Assembly: GCA_027036095.1 (NCBI GenBank)
Contig: JALVTA010000236.1
Location: 1 to 14,658 of the forward strand
Direction of reading: 5' to 3'
DNA length: 14,658 nucleotides
From: Thiotrichales bacterium
GTDB lineage: Bacteria; Pseudomonadota; Gammaproteobacteria; Thiomicrospirales; Thiomicrospiraceae
In this document: in pieces, positions 1 to 6,338 of the stretch
Numbering within the stretch: position 1 is the first letter of the stretch
Layout of the letters: every line of letters begins with the position of its first letter
Notes under the pieces: model-generated
What the model was told of the DNA's origin: nothing
Database searches by the model: none
What the model saw: only the letters and a program-made list of their open reading frames with translations
Position numbers and translations under genes: made by a program

Positions 1-82
1 TAAGGATAACTCTTCATGCTGATCGAATCATCCGGAACCAAACAAATAAGTACCATGACCAATGACAAGCACAGCGGCCTTT

Positions 83-102
83 AAAGGGAAGTTTACCCCT
101 TT
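83..102. other. Inverted repeat downstream of the LPS operon
   Basis: AAAGGG (83-88) can pair with CCCTTT (97-102) around an 8-base loop, and it overlaps the perfect 10-base palindrome CCTTTAAAGG (78-87). It lies just past the last LPS gene and next to the CTTTG repeat. It could be a weak transcript-end structure, but no run of T follows on either strand, so it is not a convincing intrinsic terminator. The rest of 1-135 shows no gene I can support. Confidence 0.3.
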
Positions 103-126
103 GCTTTGCTTTGCTTTGCTTTGCTT
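99..126. repeat. CTTTG pentanucleotide tandem repeat (about 5.6 copies)
   Basis: Five complete CTTTG units followed by CTT form a perfect simple-sequence repeat. It reads as CAAAG/GCAAA on the strand of the LPS genes and begins 10 bases beyond the TAG stop of the methyltransferase gene (136-138). Short tandem repeats of this kind mutate by slipped-strand mispairing and often drive phase variation of LPS genes in other bacteria. Here it lies outside any frame I can support. It could affect a gene lying beyond the left edge, or transcript ends, or nothing. The repeat itself is certain; a role is not. Confidence 0.9.
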
Positions 127-135
127 CTAAAAATG

Positions 136-915
136 CTAAACACCATTTCCCTCACTTAAAAACTCAATCACATAATCTTCTTTTTTGTGACAGACTGGAG
201 CATCCAAAGGATGAGGAAATTCAGGCTCCATATCTTCATCAATAGCCCCATAACGAGAAAATGTTACCTCAATAACCATAGGCATCCCATCCTCATTCAC
301 TGGAGCACAGTTTGTTGGATGAATATGGGCAATTGGAATCCCAATTTCCCTTACAAAATGTTCTATCTTCTCAAGATGTAAATCAACATCATGAAACTCT
401 ATGGCCACCCCACAAATTTTATCTTTATGCTTTACTATCTCATCAAGACATCGATACTCCCACCCTTCTATATCCATCTTGACAAAAACTTCTTCTCCTT
501 CCCGTACCTTGTCCATCACCTCACTAAACTTAACAAAACCCTTGTTAACACCGCCAACAAAAACAGGATAATGCTTAACCCTCCCCTTAAAAAATAGCTT
601 ATAATCCAAAGCCCTATATAGCCACTTTGCTACGCCAAAAGGGTCAATTCTACACAAATACTTATATGCTTGTGAAAAAAACATACTCATTGAAGTAGAT
701 GCATCATAAGCCCAAATATAAGCTATCCCATCCTTTTTACTAAAAAAGTCCTTTTCAAATCTCCAGTCAGCATTAATTCCAAAACTCAGCAGAATACTTG
801 ACTTTTCGATATCTCTCCTTGAAACCAGATAACCACCATCATTTTTACTCCCCAATCTAACAAGATCAGAGCATGCCTTATATTTCATAAAGCCAGGCAA
901 ATAAACTTTTTTCAT
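136..915 (-). CDS. FkbM-like SAM-dependent methyltransferase
   Basis: A 259-residue protein resembling FkbM-family methyltransferases, which O-methylate sugars or other small acceptors using S-adenosylmethionine. From the chosen ATG, residues 26-30 (DGGYL) open the fold and LLSFGINADWRFE (42-54) looks like the glycine-rich SAM-binding strand and loop. D71 sits at the end of the next strand, and VKMDIEGWE (145-153) is the hallmark D-x-E-G segment. The start at 915 is preferred over a start at 954: it overlaps the upstream stop as ATGA and is preceded by the purine-rich AGGAAAGGGAAG. It is the last gene of the LPS operon, so its target is probably an outer-core or O-chain sugar; this is inference. 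Base composition is clearly more AT-rich than the rest of the window, suggesting recent acquisition. Confidence 0.8.
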   Translation of the reverse strand: MKKVYLPGFMKYKACSDLVRLGSKNDGGYLVSRRDIEKSSILLSFGINADWRFEKDFFSKKDGIAYIWAYDASTSMSMFFSQAYKYLCRIDPFGVAKWLYRALDYKLFFKGRVKHYPVFVGGVNKGFVKFSEVMDKVREGEEVFVKMDIEGWEYRCLDEIVKHKDKICGVAIEFHDVDLHLEKIEHFVREIGIPIAHIHPTNCAPVNEDGMPMVIEVTFSRYGAIDEDMEPEFPHPLDAPVCHKKEDYVIEFLSEGNGV

Positions 916-1670
916 TTTCTTCCCTTTCCTTTTACCCAAAATTCCTTTACCCAAGGAGCATGCCGATACTTATCCCATGGCCCATCCATCACATCTTCAG
1001 GGTTTGGCCTCCCATGAAACAACACGACTGAACAGTCCGGTCTGGGCACATTGCCCCGAGGTGCGAGCAGCGGCCAGAAACGCTTTCTCAACCATCGACC
1101 TACACCGCCAAAAGAAAACGGTGTCTTGCTGTCAAGGTCAAGCTTGAATGAACAGACATCCCTTTTGGGCAAGATATGAGCCGAGGGTACGATGCGCTCA
1201 ATCCAATCCTGATCCCCATGGAAGTTAGCAACCACATAGTCTCGTTGTGACCAGAAGGCCTCCCAGACAAATCCCAAAGCATCTGGATGGAACAACATGA
1301 CAGAGCTATTCATCCGCCCAGGCTTGTCATCTGCGCTGATATGCAATAGATCGCCCTGTTTCTTAAAGGTATCTGTCAGCCTGGTCAAATCGTTCAGGAT
1401 CACCACATCCAGATCCAGATACAGCACTATGTCTTCAGGTTCGAAAGGCAAAAAACCATTCTTGAAAAACAGCAACTTGTACCACCAACCCTTCAGACCA
1501 AAATCAGGCAACGACAGCACTTGGATCCCGGCCTCCAGCCCGGCGGCATCTTCAGTCAGGCAGTGGAATGTGAAAGGCTCGCTCATATGACGACTTACCA
1601 TGCCATGGAGCCGGTTGACATATTTAGCAGGATATTTTTCACCCCATTTGAGGCAGAGCACACGAATCAT
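912..1670 (-). CDS. Glycosyltransferase with a DxD motif (GT-A type, GT8-like)
   Basis: A 252-residue cytoplasmic protein with no signal peptide or membrane segment. A hydrophobic strand runs into YLDLDVV (84-90), in which D86-L87-D88 is the metal and nucleotide-sugar binding DxD of GT-A glycosyltransferases. The earlier WWYKLLFF (62-69) and a C-terminal VVLFHGRPNP segment, whose histidine is a plausible second metal ligand, match GT8-like enzymes. It starts with an ATGA overlap on the ligase gene upstream and ends with an ATGA overlap into the methyltransferase. Position in the operon points to transfer of a sugar to the LPS outer core or O chain. Donor and acceptor cannot be read from the sequence. 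Confidence 0.8.
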   Translation of the reverse strand: MIRVLCLKWGEKYPAKYVNRLHGMVSRHMSEPFTFHCLTEDAAGLEAGIQVLSLPDFGLKGWWYKLLFFKNGFLPFEPEDIVLYLDLDVVILNDLTRLTDTFKKQGDLLHISADDKPGRMNSSVMLFHPDALGFVWEAFWSQRDYVVANFHGDQDWIERIVPSAHILPKRDVCSFKLDLDSKTPFSFGGVGRWLRKRFWPLLAPRGNVPRPDCSVVLFHGRPNPEDVMDGPWDKYRHAPWVKEFWVKGKGRK

Positions 1671-2932
1671 GAGTCACGCCTCTCACTCTCACGTGATGCA
1701 ATAGCCACAAGGCTGGACAGTGTCAACATGATGGCCGTAGTGGTGTAGGTATAGGTAAAAAGTGCACCGAAGAACATGACGAACATTAAGCCTATAATCA
1801 GCCCAGCAGCCGCCGCATGCTCTCCCATCCCCGATGGCGTCCTGCGCCAGACAAGCCAGAGCGGATAAAGCAAAACGGCCAGTCCTGACAGAAACCCGAA
1901 TATTCCAGACAGCACCCAGTCCATGATGTACTGATTGTGCAAGTGAGTAAACTTCTTGATAAGTTTTTTGCCTGAATCAGGCATGCCTGACTTATCTACC
2001 AATGGCCATAACCCTTCAGGTTTGTAGGCACTAGGCCCCCATCCTGTCAGGGGTTTTTCCTTGATCAGATTCACACCGAACCAGAACATCTGATAGCGCA
2101 ACCCCAGAGATGTCACATAATTACCCTTCTCTGCCAAGCGATAATCATTGATAGCCGCTCGAATCATATCGCGTTGCGTATAAGCACCTGCCAACAGCAC
2201 CCCCGCAAGCGTAAAAAAAATAAGTCCCCGCTTGAGCACAGATACTCCATGCTTTCCAAAAAGTGCCCACATACCCCATGCAGCCACCTCAAAACCATAG
2301 AGAGCTAAAGGCGTACGTTTCTTCAGCAGGACAACCAGAACCAGCCCGAAAAACGCCAACGACCACCATGTCAAACTTTTCCTTTCACGCAGAGCAACAA
2401 TAAAAAGCAGACCCGCACCCAAGGGAACGATGGTGCCCATATGCCCAATTCCTGAAAGGTACATGCCACCCTTATAGGCTGGAGACAGTAAATCAGGATG
2501 AAACTTCAGCCACTCCAAGGCAATGACAACCCAACCCCATCCAACAAATGCAATCCCGCATACCTTCATGGCCAGCCAGCCCAGTTGGTGTCGGACAATG
2601 CCATGAAACCACAGAAGGACCAGCAACATTAGCCCAGGCGCAGACAGACGCCATATGCCATCCTGCAAATAGGGCGGCCTCAACAGAAAGCTGGCCAAAA
2701 AAATGGAAACATAGACGAGCACAATAACCAACCATGCTTTTTCGTATTGATGGTATTTGACTGAATATGCCGGACGCACCACAAGCATGAAAGCTGTTGC
2801 CAGCAAGAAGGCACCGAACCCGACCCTGACCAGCCAGTCAACCTCCATCAAAAGCGGGCCGGCAGCCAGCCCCGTTCCCAAGGCCATGGCTACCGGTACC
2901 CACCTTGCCATTCCATTCTGCGTGCTCGTCAC
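1667..2932 (-). CDS. waaL: O-antigen ligase (WaaL-like; Wzy_C family membrane protein)
   Basis: A 421-residue polytopic inner-membrane protein with about ten to twelve hydrophobic segments. It has the family's conserved arginine in KKRTPL (R206), a large periplasmic loop containing TGWGPSAY, and the HLHNQ motif (H330, H332) before the last helices. In WaaL enzymes the loop Arg and His residues serve transfer of undecaprenyl-diphosphate-linked glycan to the lipid A-core. The start is GTG at 2932: it overlaps the previous stop as GTGA and is preceded by TTAGGAGG at a 6-base distance. The next ATG, at 2911, lacks such a site. WaaL and the polymerase Wzy share this fold and can be confused. The core-gene neighbourhood favours a ligase, but no wzx or wzz is in the window. 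Confidence 0.78.
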   Translation of the reverse strand: MTSTQNGMARWVPVAMALGTGLAAGPLLMEVDWLVRVGFGAFLLATAFMLVVRPAYSVKYHQYEKAWLVIVLVYVSIFLASFLLRPPYLQDGIWRLSAPGLMLLVLLWFHGIVRHQLGWLAMKVCGIAFVGWGWVVIALEWLKFHPDLLSPAYKGGMYLSGIGHMGTIVPLGAGLLFIVALRERKSLTWWSLAFFGLVLVVLLKKRTPLALYGFEVAAWGMWALFGKHGVSVLKRGLIFFTLAGVLLAGAYTQRDMIRAAINDYRLAEKGNYVTSLGLRYQMFWFGVNLIKEKPLTGWGPSAYKPEGLWPLVDKSGMPDSGKKLIKKFTHLHNQYIMDWVLSGIFGFLSGLAVLLYPLWLVWRRTPSGMGEHAAAAGLIIGLMFVMFFGALFTYTYTTTAIMLTLSSLVAIASRESERRDS

Positions 2933-3954
2933 AATTGGCCTCCTAACTGTTCAAAAAGACTATGCAGTGTCTGGGATTTTTCATCCCCCTCGTCAAACTT
3001 ACTCAATAACCTGCAACGAATTTGAGGTCTCAACAATTTGGTTGACAACATGACAGTACTCAGATCTCCAACCACCTCAGTTTCATCAGATAGCAATGGC
3101 AAGATAAACTCATAAGCCACACTCTTAGGTAACAGTAAGGTTTCTGGAGATAAAAGATTCAAAGGATCCCGTCCTTCATAACGGGGATGATACTTGACTG
3201 CCGTCAACCCTTCCGATTGATCCAGCTCCTGCCTTAATACCTGAGCCAGCTCGGGCTGGCGCTTCATATGTACAGGATGTGGAAGAAGAATCAACTTTCT
3301 TATACTGGAGAGCTGATTGGTCTCAAACCTCATCAGCTCAGCCAGTTGAGAGGCCAGTTTTTGCATTGCTGGCGCACACGATAGTTCAACGGCAATACGC
3401 TCTGGTTTTTTTTGCAAAAGAGGTATACGAGCCATAGGTGGAAACAGCAATCGAGCTTTATCAACCCACCTGCTATCACCGATGGTCCGGGGTTGATCCC
3501 ACCAAACCCCGTATACCATTTTTTTCACCAGATTGTTCAACCACCACTCCAAACGGGAGTGTTTCCACCACAGATAGCTGTATAGCCCATCATCCAGATA
3601 GACACCCTTGGGCCTTGGTCCTGTCAGGGAAAACCGGTGCATGAGGTACTGAAACTCTATCCGGCGATCACTGCCTACAATAATTTCTGAGGGGCGAGAA
3701 TCTTCTACCCATCGCCAGAGCTGCCCGAACTGGCGCTTTCTGAGAAAGGTTTTTTTCCAGCCTGTGGCAGCAGGCAGAGAGTGAATGCTTGTCAAAGGAA
3801 AGTCAGTATTGTTTCGCAACAGGTCAAGGTAAGGTAAAGGAGCTTTCTGATCGATCATGATCAACCGCGCCTTAGCGGGCTTCCGCTCAAGCATGTCAAT
3901 GAGCGAGAGAAAAAGGTTGAAAGGCGTGGAGGGCAGATAGATCACCTCGCTCAT
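2929..3954 (-). CDS. GT52/sialyltransferase-like glycosyltransferase
   Basis: A 341-residue protein without a signal peptide. Three short motifs in order match the bacterial sialyl/polysialyltransferase superfamily (GT-B fold, GT52/GT38/GT80): a D/E-D/E-G motif in YLDDGLYSY (119-127), an HP motif in KYHPR (254-258), and a late Ser/Thr motif in GDLSTVMLST (297-305). In characterised members the Asp of DDG is the general base and the His of HP the general acid, acting with a CMP-sugar donor. It lies between waaC and the ligase, with ATGA/GTGA overlaps on both sides, so it probably decorates the LPS core. No CMP-nonulosonate synthesis gene is visible here, so the donor is unknown. The family call rests on motifs only; overall similarity could not be checked. 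Confidence 0.6.
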   Translation of the reverse strand: MSEVIYLPSTPFNLFLSLIDMLERKPAKARLIMIDQKAPLPYLDLLRNNTDFPLTSIHSLPAATGWKKTFLRKRQFGQLWRWVEDSRPSEIIVGSDRRIEFQYLMHRFSLTGPRPKGVYLDDGLYSYLWWKHSRLEWWLNNLVKKMVYGVWWDQPRTIGDSRWVDKARLLFPPMARIPLLQKKPERIAVELSCAPAMQKLASQLAELMRFETNQLSSIRKLILLPHPVHMKRQPELAQVLRQELDQSEGLTAVKYHPRYEGRDPLNLLSPETLLLPKSVAYEFILPLLSDETEVVGDLSTVMLSTKLLRPQIRCRLLSKFDEGDEKSQTLHSLFEQLGGQL

Positions 3955-5024
3955 GCACCCGTCTCCAGCGCATGGATGATGGCCTCGGGTGAGAGGCCTT
4001 CAAGGCTTGCCTGTGCCTCTGCCTGTGTGGTGCGCTTGAGATAGCGATCAGCCAGCGGTGAAATCAGATGCCGGACACGCCGTCCACGTGCCCCCACCCG
4101 GCCCGGGTCGGTCACCCGGTAGAGCACTGCGGTGGGCACATTGAGCGCCGCGGCCAGATGGGCCAGGCCTGTGTCAACCGCCACAACCTGTTCGGCGCCA
4201 CCCAGCAGGCTGGCCATGGCCCCAAGGGAAAAGCGCTCAGCAGGCACCTGTGCGTTATCAAATCCCTGTGCGAGCCGCAGGCTTCGGTGATGCTCTTCTT
4301 CACTCCCCCACGGCAGTACGACCTGCCGCCCTTGCAGGGCAGCATGCTCGATTAGCTGACGCCAGTATTTTTCCGGCCACAGCTTGGTCTCCCAGGTGGT
4401 ACCGTGCAGAAACACCCAGTAAGGCGAACGCACCGCCAGTCCATGATCAATCCGGGGCGGCGTGATGCCATAATCGATTTCACTCTGCGGCAGCTCATAG
4501 TCCAGCACCTGCGCAAACAGCTGGCGCAGCCGGTCAATGGCGTGCTGCTCGACAGGCACATGACATGTGGGGTCATAGAAGCGGGCGGCCAACGGCTCGC
4601 GGGCACTGGCGCGGTCAAAGCCGGCTATCGACGGGGTCTCCCCCATTTTTACAGGGTCGGTTTTTTGCCCAGTGGAAAAAGTGCGGTTTTTGAGTGCCTT
4701 TTGGGCCTTTCCGGCCACAAAAACGCTTTTGAGCAACCCCTGGGCGTCCAGAATGAGGTCATAGGGGCCTGCGGCGGCAATCTGGTCGAAGAAAGCGCTC
4801 ATATCACGCCAGACGGCCGGGGACCACAGCCGTTTGCGCCACTGCCGCAGGCGGATGGGAAAGACACGGTCAACGGCGGCATGCCAGGTGGGAATCTCTG
4901 CAAAACCCTCTTCCACCACCCAGTCGAAACGGATGCCGGGCAGCGCGCGGGCAGCGTCGGTGACAGCGGGCAATGTGTGAATCACATCGCCCATGGAGGA
5001 CATCTTAACCAGCAAAACGCGCAT
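3951..5024 (-). CDS. waaC: LPS heptosyltransferase I
   Basis: Transfers the first L-glycero-D-manno-heptose from ADP-heptose to Kdo of the LPS inner core, at the cytoplasmic face of the inner membrane. The 357-residue GT-B protein opens with VLLVKMSSMGDVIHTLPA, characteristic of WaaC. It continues with FDWVVEEGFAEIPTWH (33-48), SAREPLAARFY (140-150), the LPWGSEEEH nucleotide-site loop, and VAVDTGLAHLAAAL, whose D284 lies in the ADP-heptose pocket. It is somewhat longer than E. coli WaaC as I recall it, because of about 21 extra residues at roughly 109-131, encoded by a lower-GC patch at 4632-4700. The ATG at 5024 lies inside the end of hldD (20-base overlap), so translation is probably coupled. 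It ends in an ATGA overlap with the next glycosyltransferase. Confidence 0.93.
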   Translation of the reverse strand: MRVLLVKMSSMGDVIHTLPAVTDAARALPGIRFDWVVEEGFAEIPTWHAAVDRVFPIRLRQWRKRLWSPAVWRDMSAFFDQIAAAGPYDLILDAQGLLKSVFVAGKAQKALKNRTFSTGQKTDPVKMGETPSIAGFDRASAREPLAARFYDPTCHVPVEQHAIDRLRQLFAQVLDYELPQSEIDYGITPPRIDHGLAVRSPYWVFLHGTTWETKLWPEKYWRQLIEHAALQGRQVVLPWGSEEEHHRSLRLAQGFDNAQVPAERFSLGAMASLLGGAEQVVAVDTGLAHLAAALNVPTAVLYRVTDPGRVGARGRRVRHLISPLADRYLKRTTQAEAQASLEGLSPEAIIHALETGA

Positions 5025-5973
5025 GGGGTGATGTGCTCAGCCAGTCCAGATAGAGGGGCACACCCTCCTGCACCGTTTTGAAGGGCCTGTCATAGCCGGC
5101 GGCGCGCAGGGCGGTCATGTCCGCCTCCGTAAAGCTCTGATAGGCGCCCTTGAGGTGATCCGGGAAAGGAATGTATTCGATCTCGCCCTTGCCATACCAG
5201 TCGATGACCGCCTGCGCCAGCTCGCGGAAGGTCTGCGCCCGGCCGGTGCCGCAGTTGTAGATGCCGCTGACTTCCGGATGCTGCCACAGCCACAGGTTCA
5301 CATCCACCACATCGCACACGTAGATGAAGTCCCGCTTCTGCTCGCCCGGGCCGTAGCCGTCATAGGCGCCGAACAGTTTGGGGTTCTCGCCCTGCTTGAG
5401 CTGATTGAACAGGTGGAAGGGCACCGAGGCCATGCTGCCCTTGTGCTGCTCCCGCGGGCCATAGACATTGAAATAGCGCAGCCCCGCCACCTGACTGTTC
5501 GCCTCCGGCAGCAGCTGGCGCACATACTGGTCAAACTGAAACTTGGAATACGCATACACGTTCAGCGGAAATTCATTGTCCCGCTGCTCGCTGAAGCCCC
5601 GGCTGCCGTCGCCATAGACGGAGGCGGAAGATGCGTAGATGAAGGGAATGGCCCGCTCCAGCGCATAGTCCAGCAGCGCCTTGGAGTATTCGTAATTGTT
5701 GTCGAGCATGTAGCGCCCGTCCCACTCGGTGGTGGTGGAGCAGGCCCCCTGATGGAAGATGACCTCGATCTCTCCGAGGTCCTCCCCTTCTTCCACCAGT
5801 TCGAGAAAGTCCCGCTTGTCCAGATAGTCGGCGATGTCGCAATCGGCCAGGTTGATGAACTTTTTGCCGTTTTCCAGATTGTCCACCACCAGAATGTCAC
5901 TGCGCCCCTGCTCGTTGAGGGCCTTGACCAGATTGCTGCCGATGAAACCGGCCCCGCCTGTGACGATGATCAT
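5005..5973 (-). CDS. hldD: ADP-L-glycero-D-manno-heptose 6-epimerase
   Basis: Converts ADP-D-glycero-D-manno-heptose to the L-glycero form, the donor used by WaaC encoded directly downstream. The 322-residue short-chain dehydrogenase-fold protein has the NAD(P)-binding TGGAGFIGSN at 5-14, the acidic residue ending the second strand (LVVDNLENGKKF), the QGACSTTTEWDG segment (75-86), SSASVYGDG (115-123) and the catalytic Y140-x3-K144. These are the hallmarks of RfaD/HldD. The start at 5973 is preferred over an upstream in-frame start at 6003 because the Rossmann strand begins at once (MIIVTGG) and the ATG overlaps the dgkA stop as ATGA. Pairing with waaC puts heptose supply and use in one transcript. 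Confidence 0.95.
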   Translation of the reverse strand: MIIVTGGAGFIGSNLVKALNEQGRSDILVVDNLENGKKFINLADCDIADYLDKRDFLELVEEGEDLGEIEVIFHQGACSTTTEWDGRYMLDNNYEYSKALLDYALERAIPFIYASSASVYGDGSRGFSEQRDNEFPLNVYAYSKFQFDQYVRQLLPEANSQVAGLRYFNVYGPREQHKGSMASVPFHLFNQLKQGENPKLFGAYDGYGPGEQKRDFIYVCDVVDVNLWLWQHPEVSGIYNCGTGRAQTFRELAQAVIDWYGKGEIEYIPFPDHLKGAYQSFTEADMTALRAAGYDRPFKTVQEGVPLYLDWLSTSPHARFAG

Positions 5974-6338
5974 GCGAATCGCTCCCAGATGACTGCAAAC
6001 CACACTATTGTAGCCCCCACCAGCGCCAGCAGCACGGCGGCGGACCCCATGTCCTTGGCACGGCCCGCCAGCGGATGGAAGTCGGGATCGATGCGATCCA
6101 CCACCGTCTCAATGGCCGAGTTAAGCAGCTCCACCACCATCACCAGCAACCACACCCCTACCAGCAGGGCAAACTCCACCGGCGTGCGCGCCAGCCATGC
6201 CGCCAGCGGTACCAGCAGCGCCAGCGCCACCGCTTCCTGTCGAAACGCCGCTTCCCCCCGCCAGGCCGCCATCAATCCCTGACGGGAATAGTTCAGGGCG
6301 GCGACAAGCCGCCGCCAGCCGACATGGGGCGATTTCAT
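5970..6338 (-). CDS. dgkA: Diacylglycerol kinase
   Basis: Small inner-membrane kinase that phosphorylates diacylglycerol to phosphatidic acid with ATP. At 122 residues with three hydrophobic segments it matches the bacterial DgkA family. The active-site block VVELLNSAIETVVDRID contains E70, N73 and E77, and K95-D96 in RAKDMGSAAV completes the ATP/Mg site. The start at 6338 is preferred over 6347: it overlaps the preceding stop as ATGA and has AGGAG nine bases upstream, whereas the same AGGAG touches the 6347 ATG. Its upstream partner is a phosphoethanolamine transferase whose reaction with phosphatidylethanolamine leaves diacylglycerol, so the pair forms a logical make-and-recycle unit. Confidence 0.94.
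   Translation of the reverse strand: MKSPHVGWRRLVAALNYSRQGLMAAWRGEAAFRQEAVALALLVPLAAWLARTPVEFALLVGVWLLVMVVELLNSAIETVVDRIDPDFHPLAGRAKDMGSAAVLLALVGATIVWFAVIWERFA

Noticed and set aside
1..56. Possible N terminus of a further minus-strand gene (ATG at 54-56, open to the window edge)
   Set aside because: At most 18 codons, no convincing ribosome binding site and no recognisable motif. It cannot be supported without the sequence to the left.
83..102. Intrinsic terminator of the LPS operon
   Set aside because: The hairpin is real but short, with no T-run on either strand. It is kept only as an inverted repeat.
4679..4687. AAGTGCGGT, identical to the Haemophilus DNA uptake core
   Set aside because: I noticed only a single copy in 14.7 kb of a GC-rich genome; uptake sequences occur about once per kilobase in genomes that use them. 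Probably chance.
5155..6282. 375-residue plus-strand open frame opposite hldD and dgkA
   Set aside because: It spans two well-supported genes on the other strand, and its composition is that of a codon-bias shadow.
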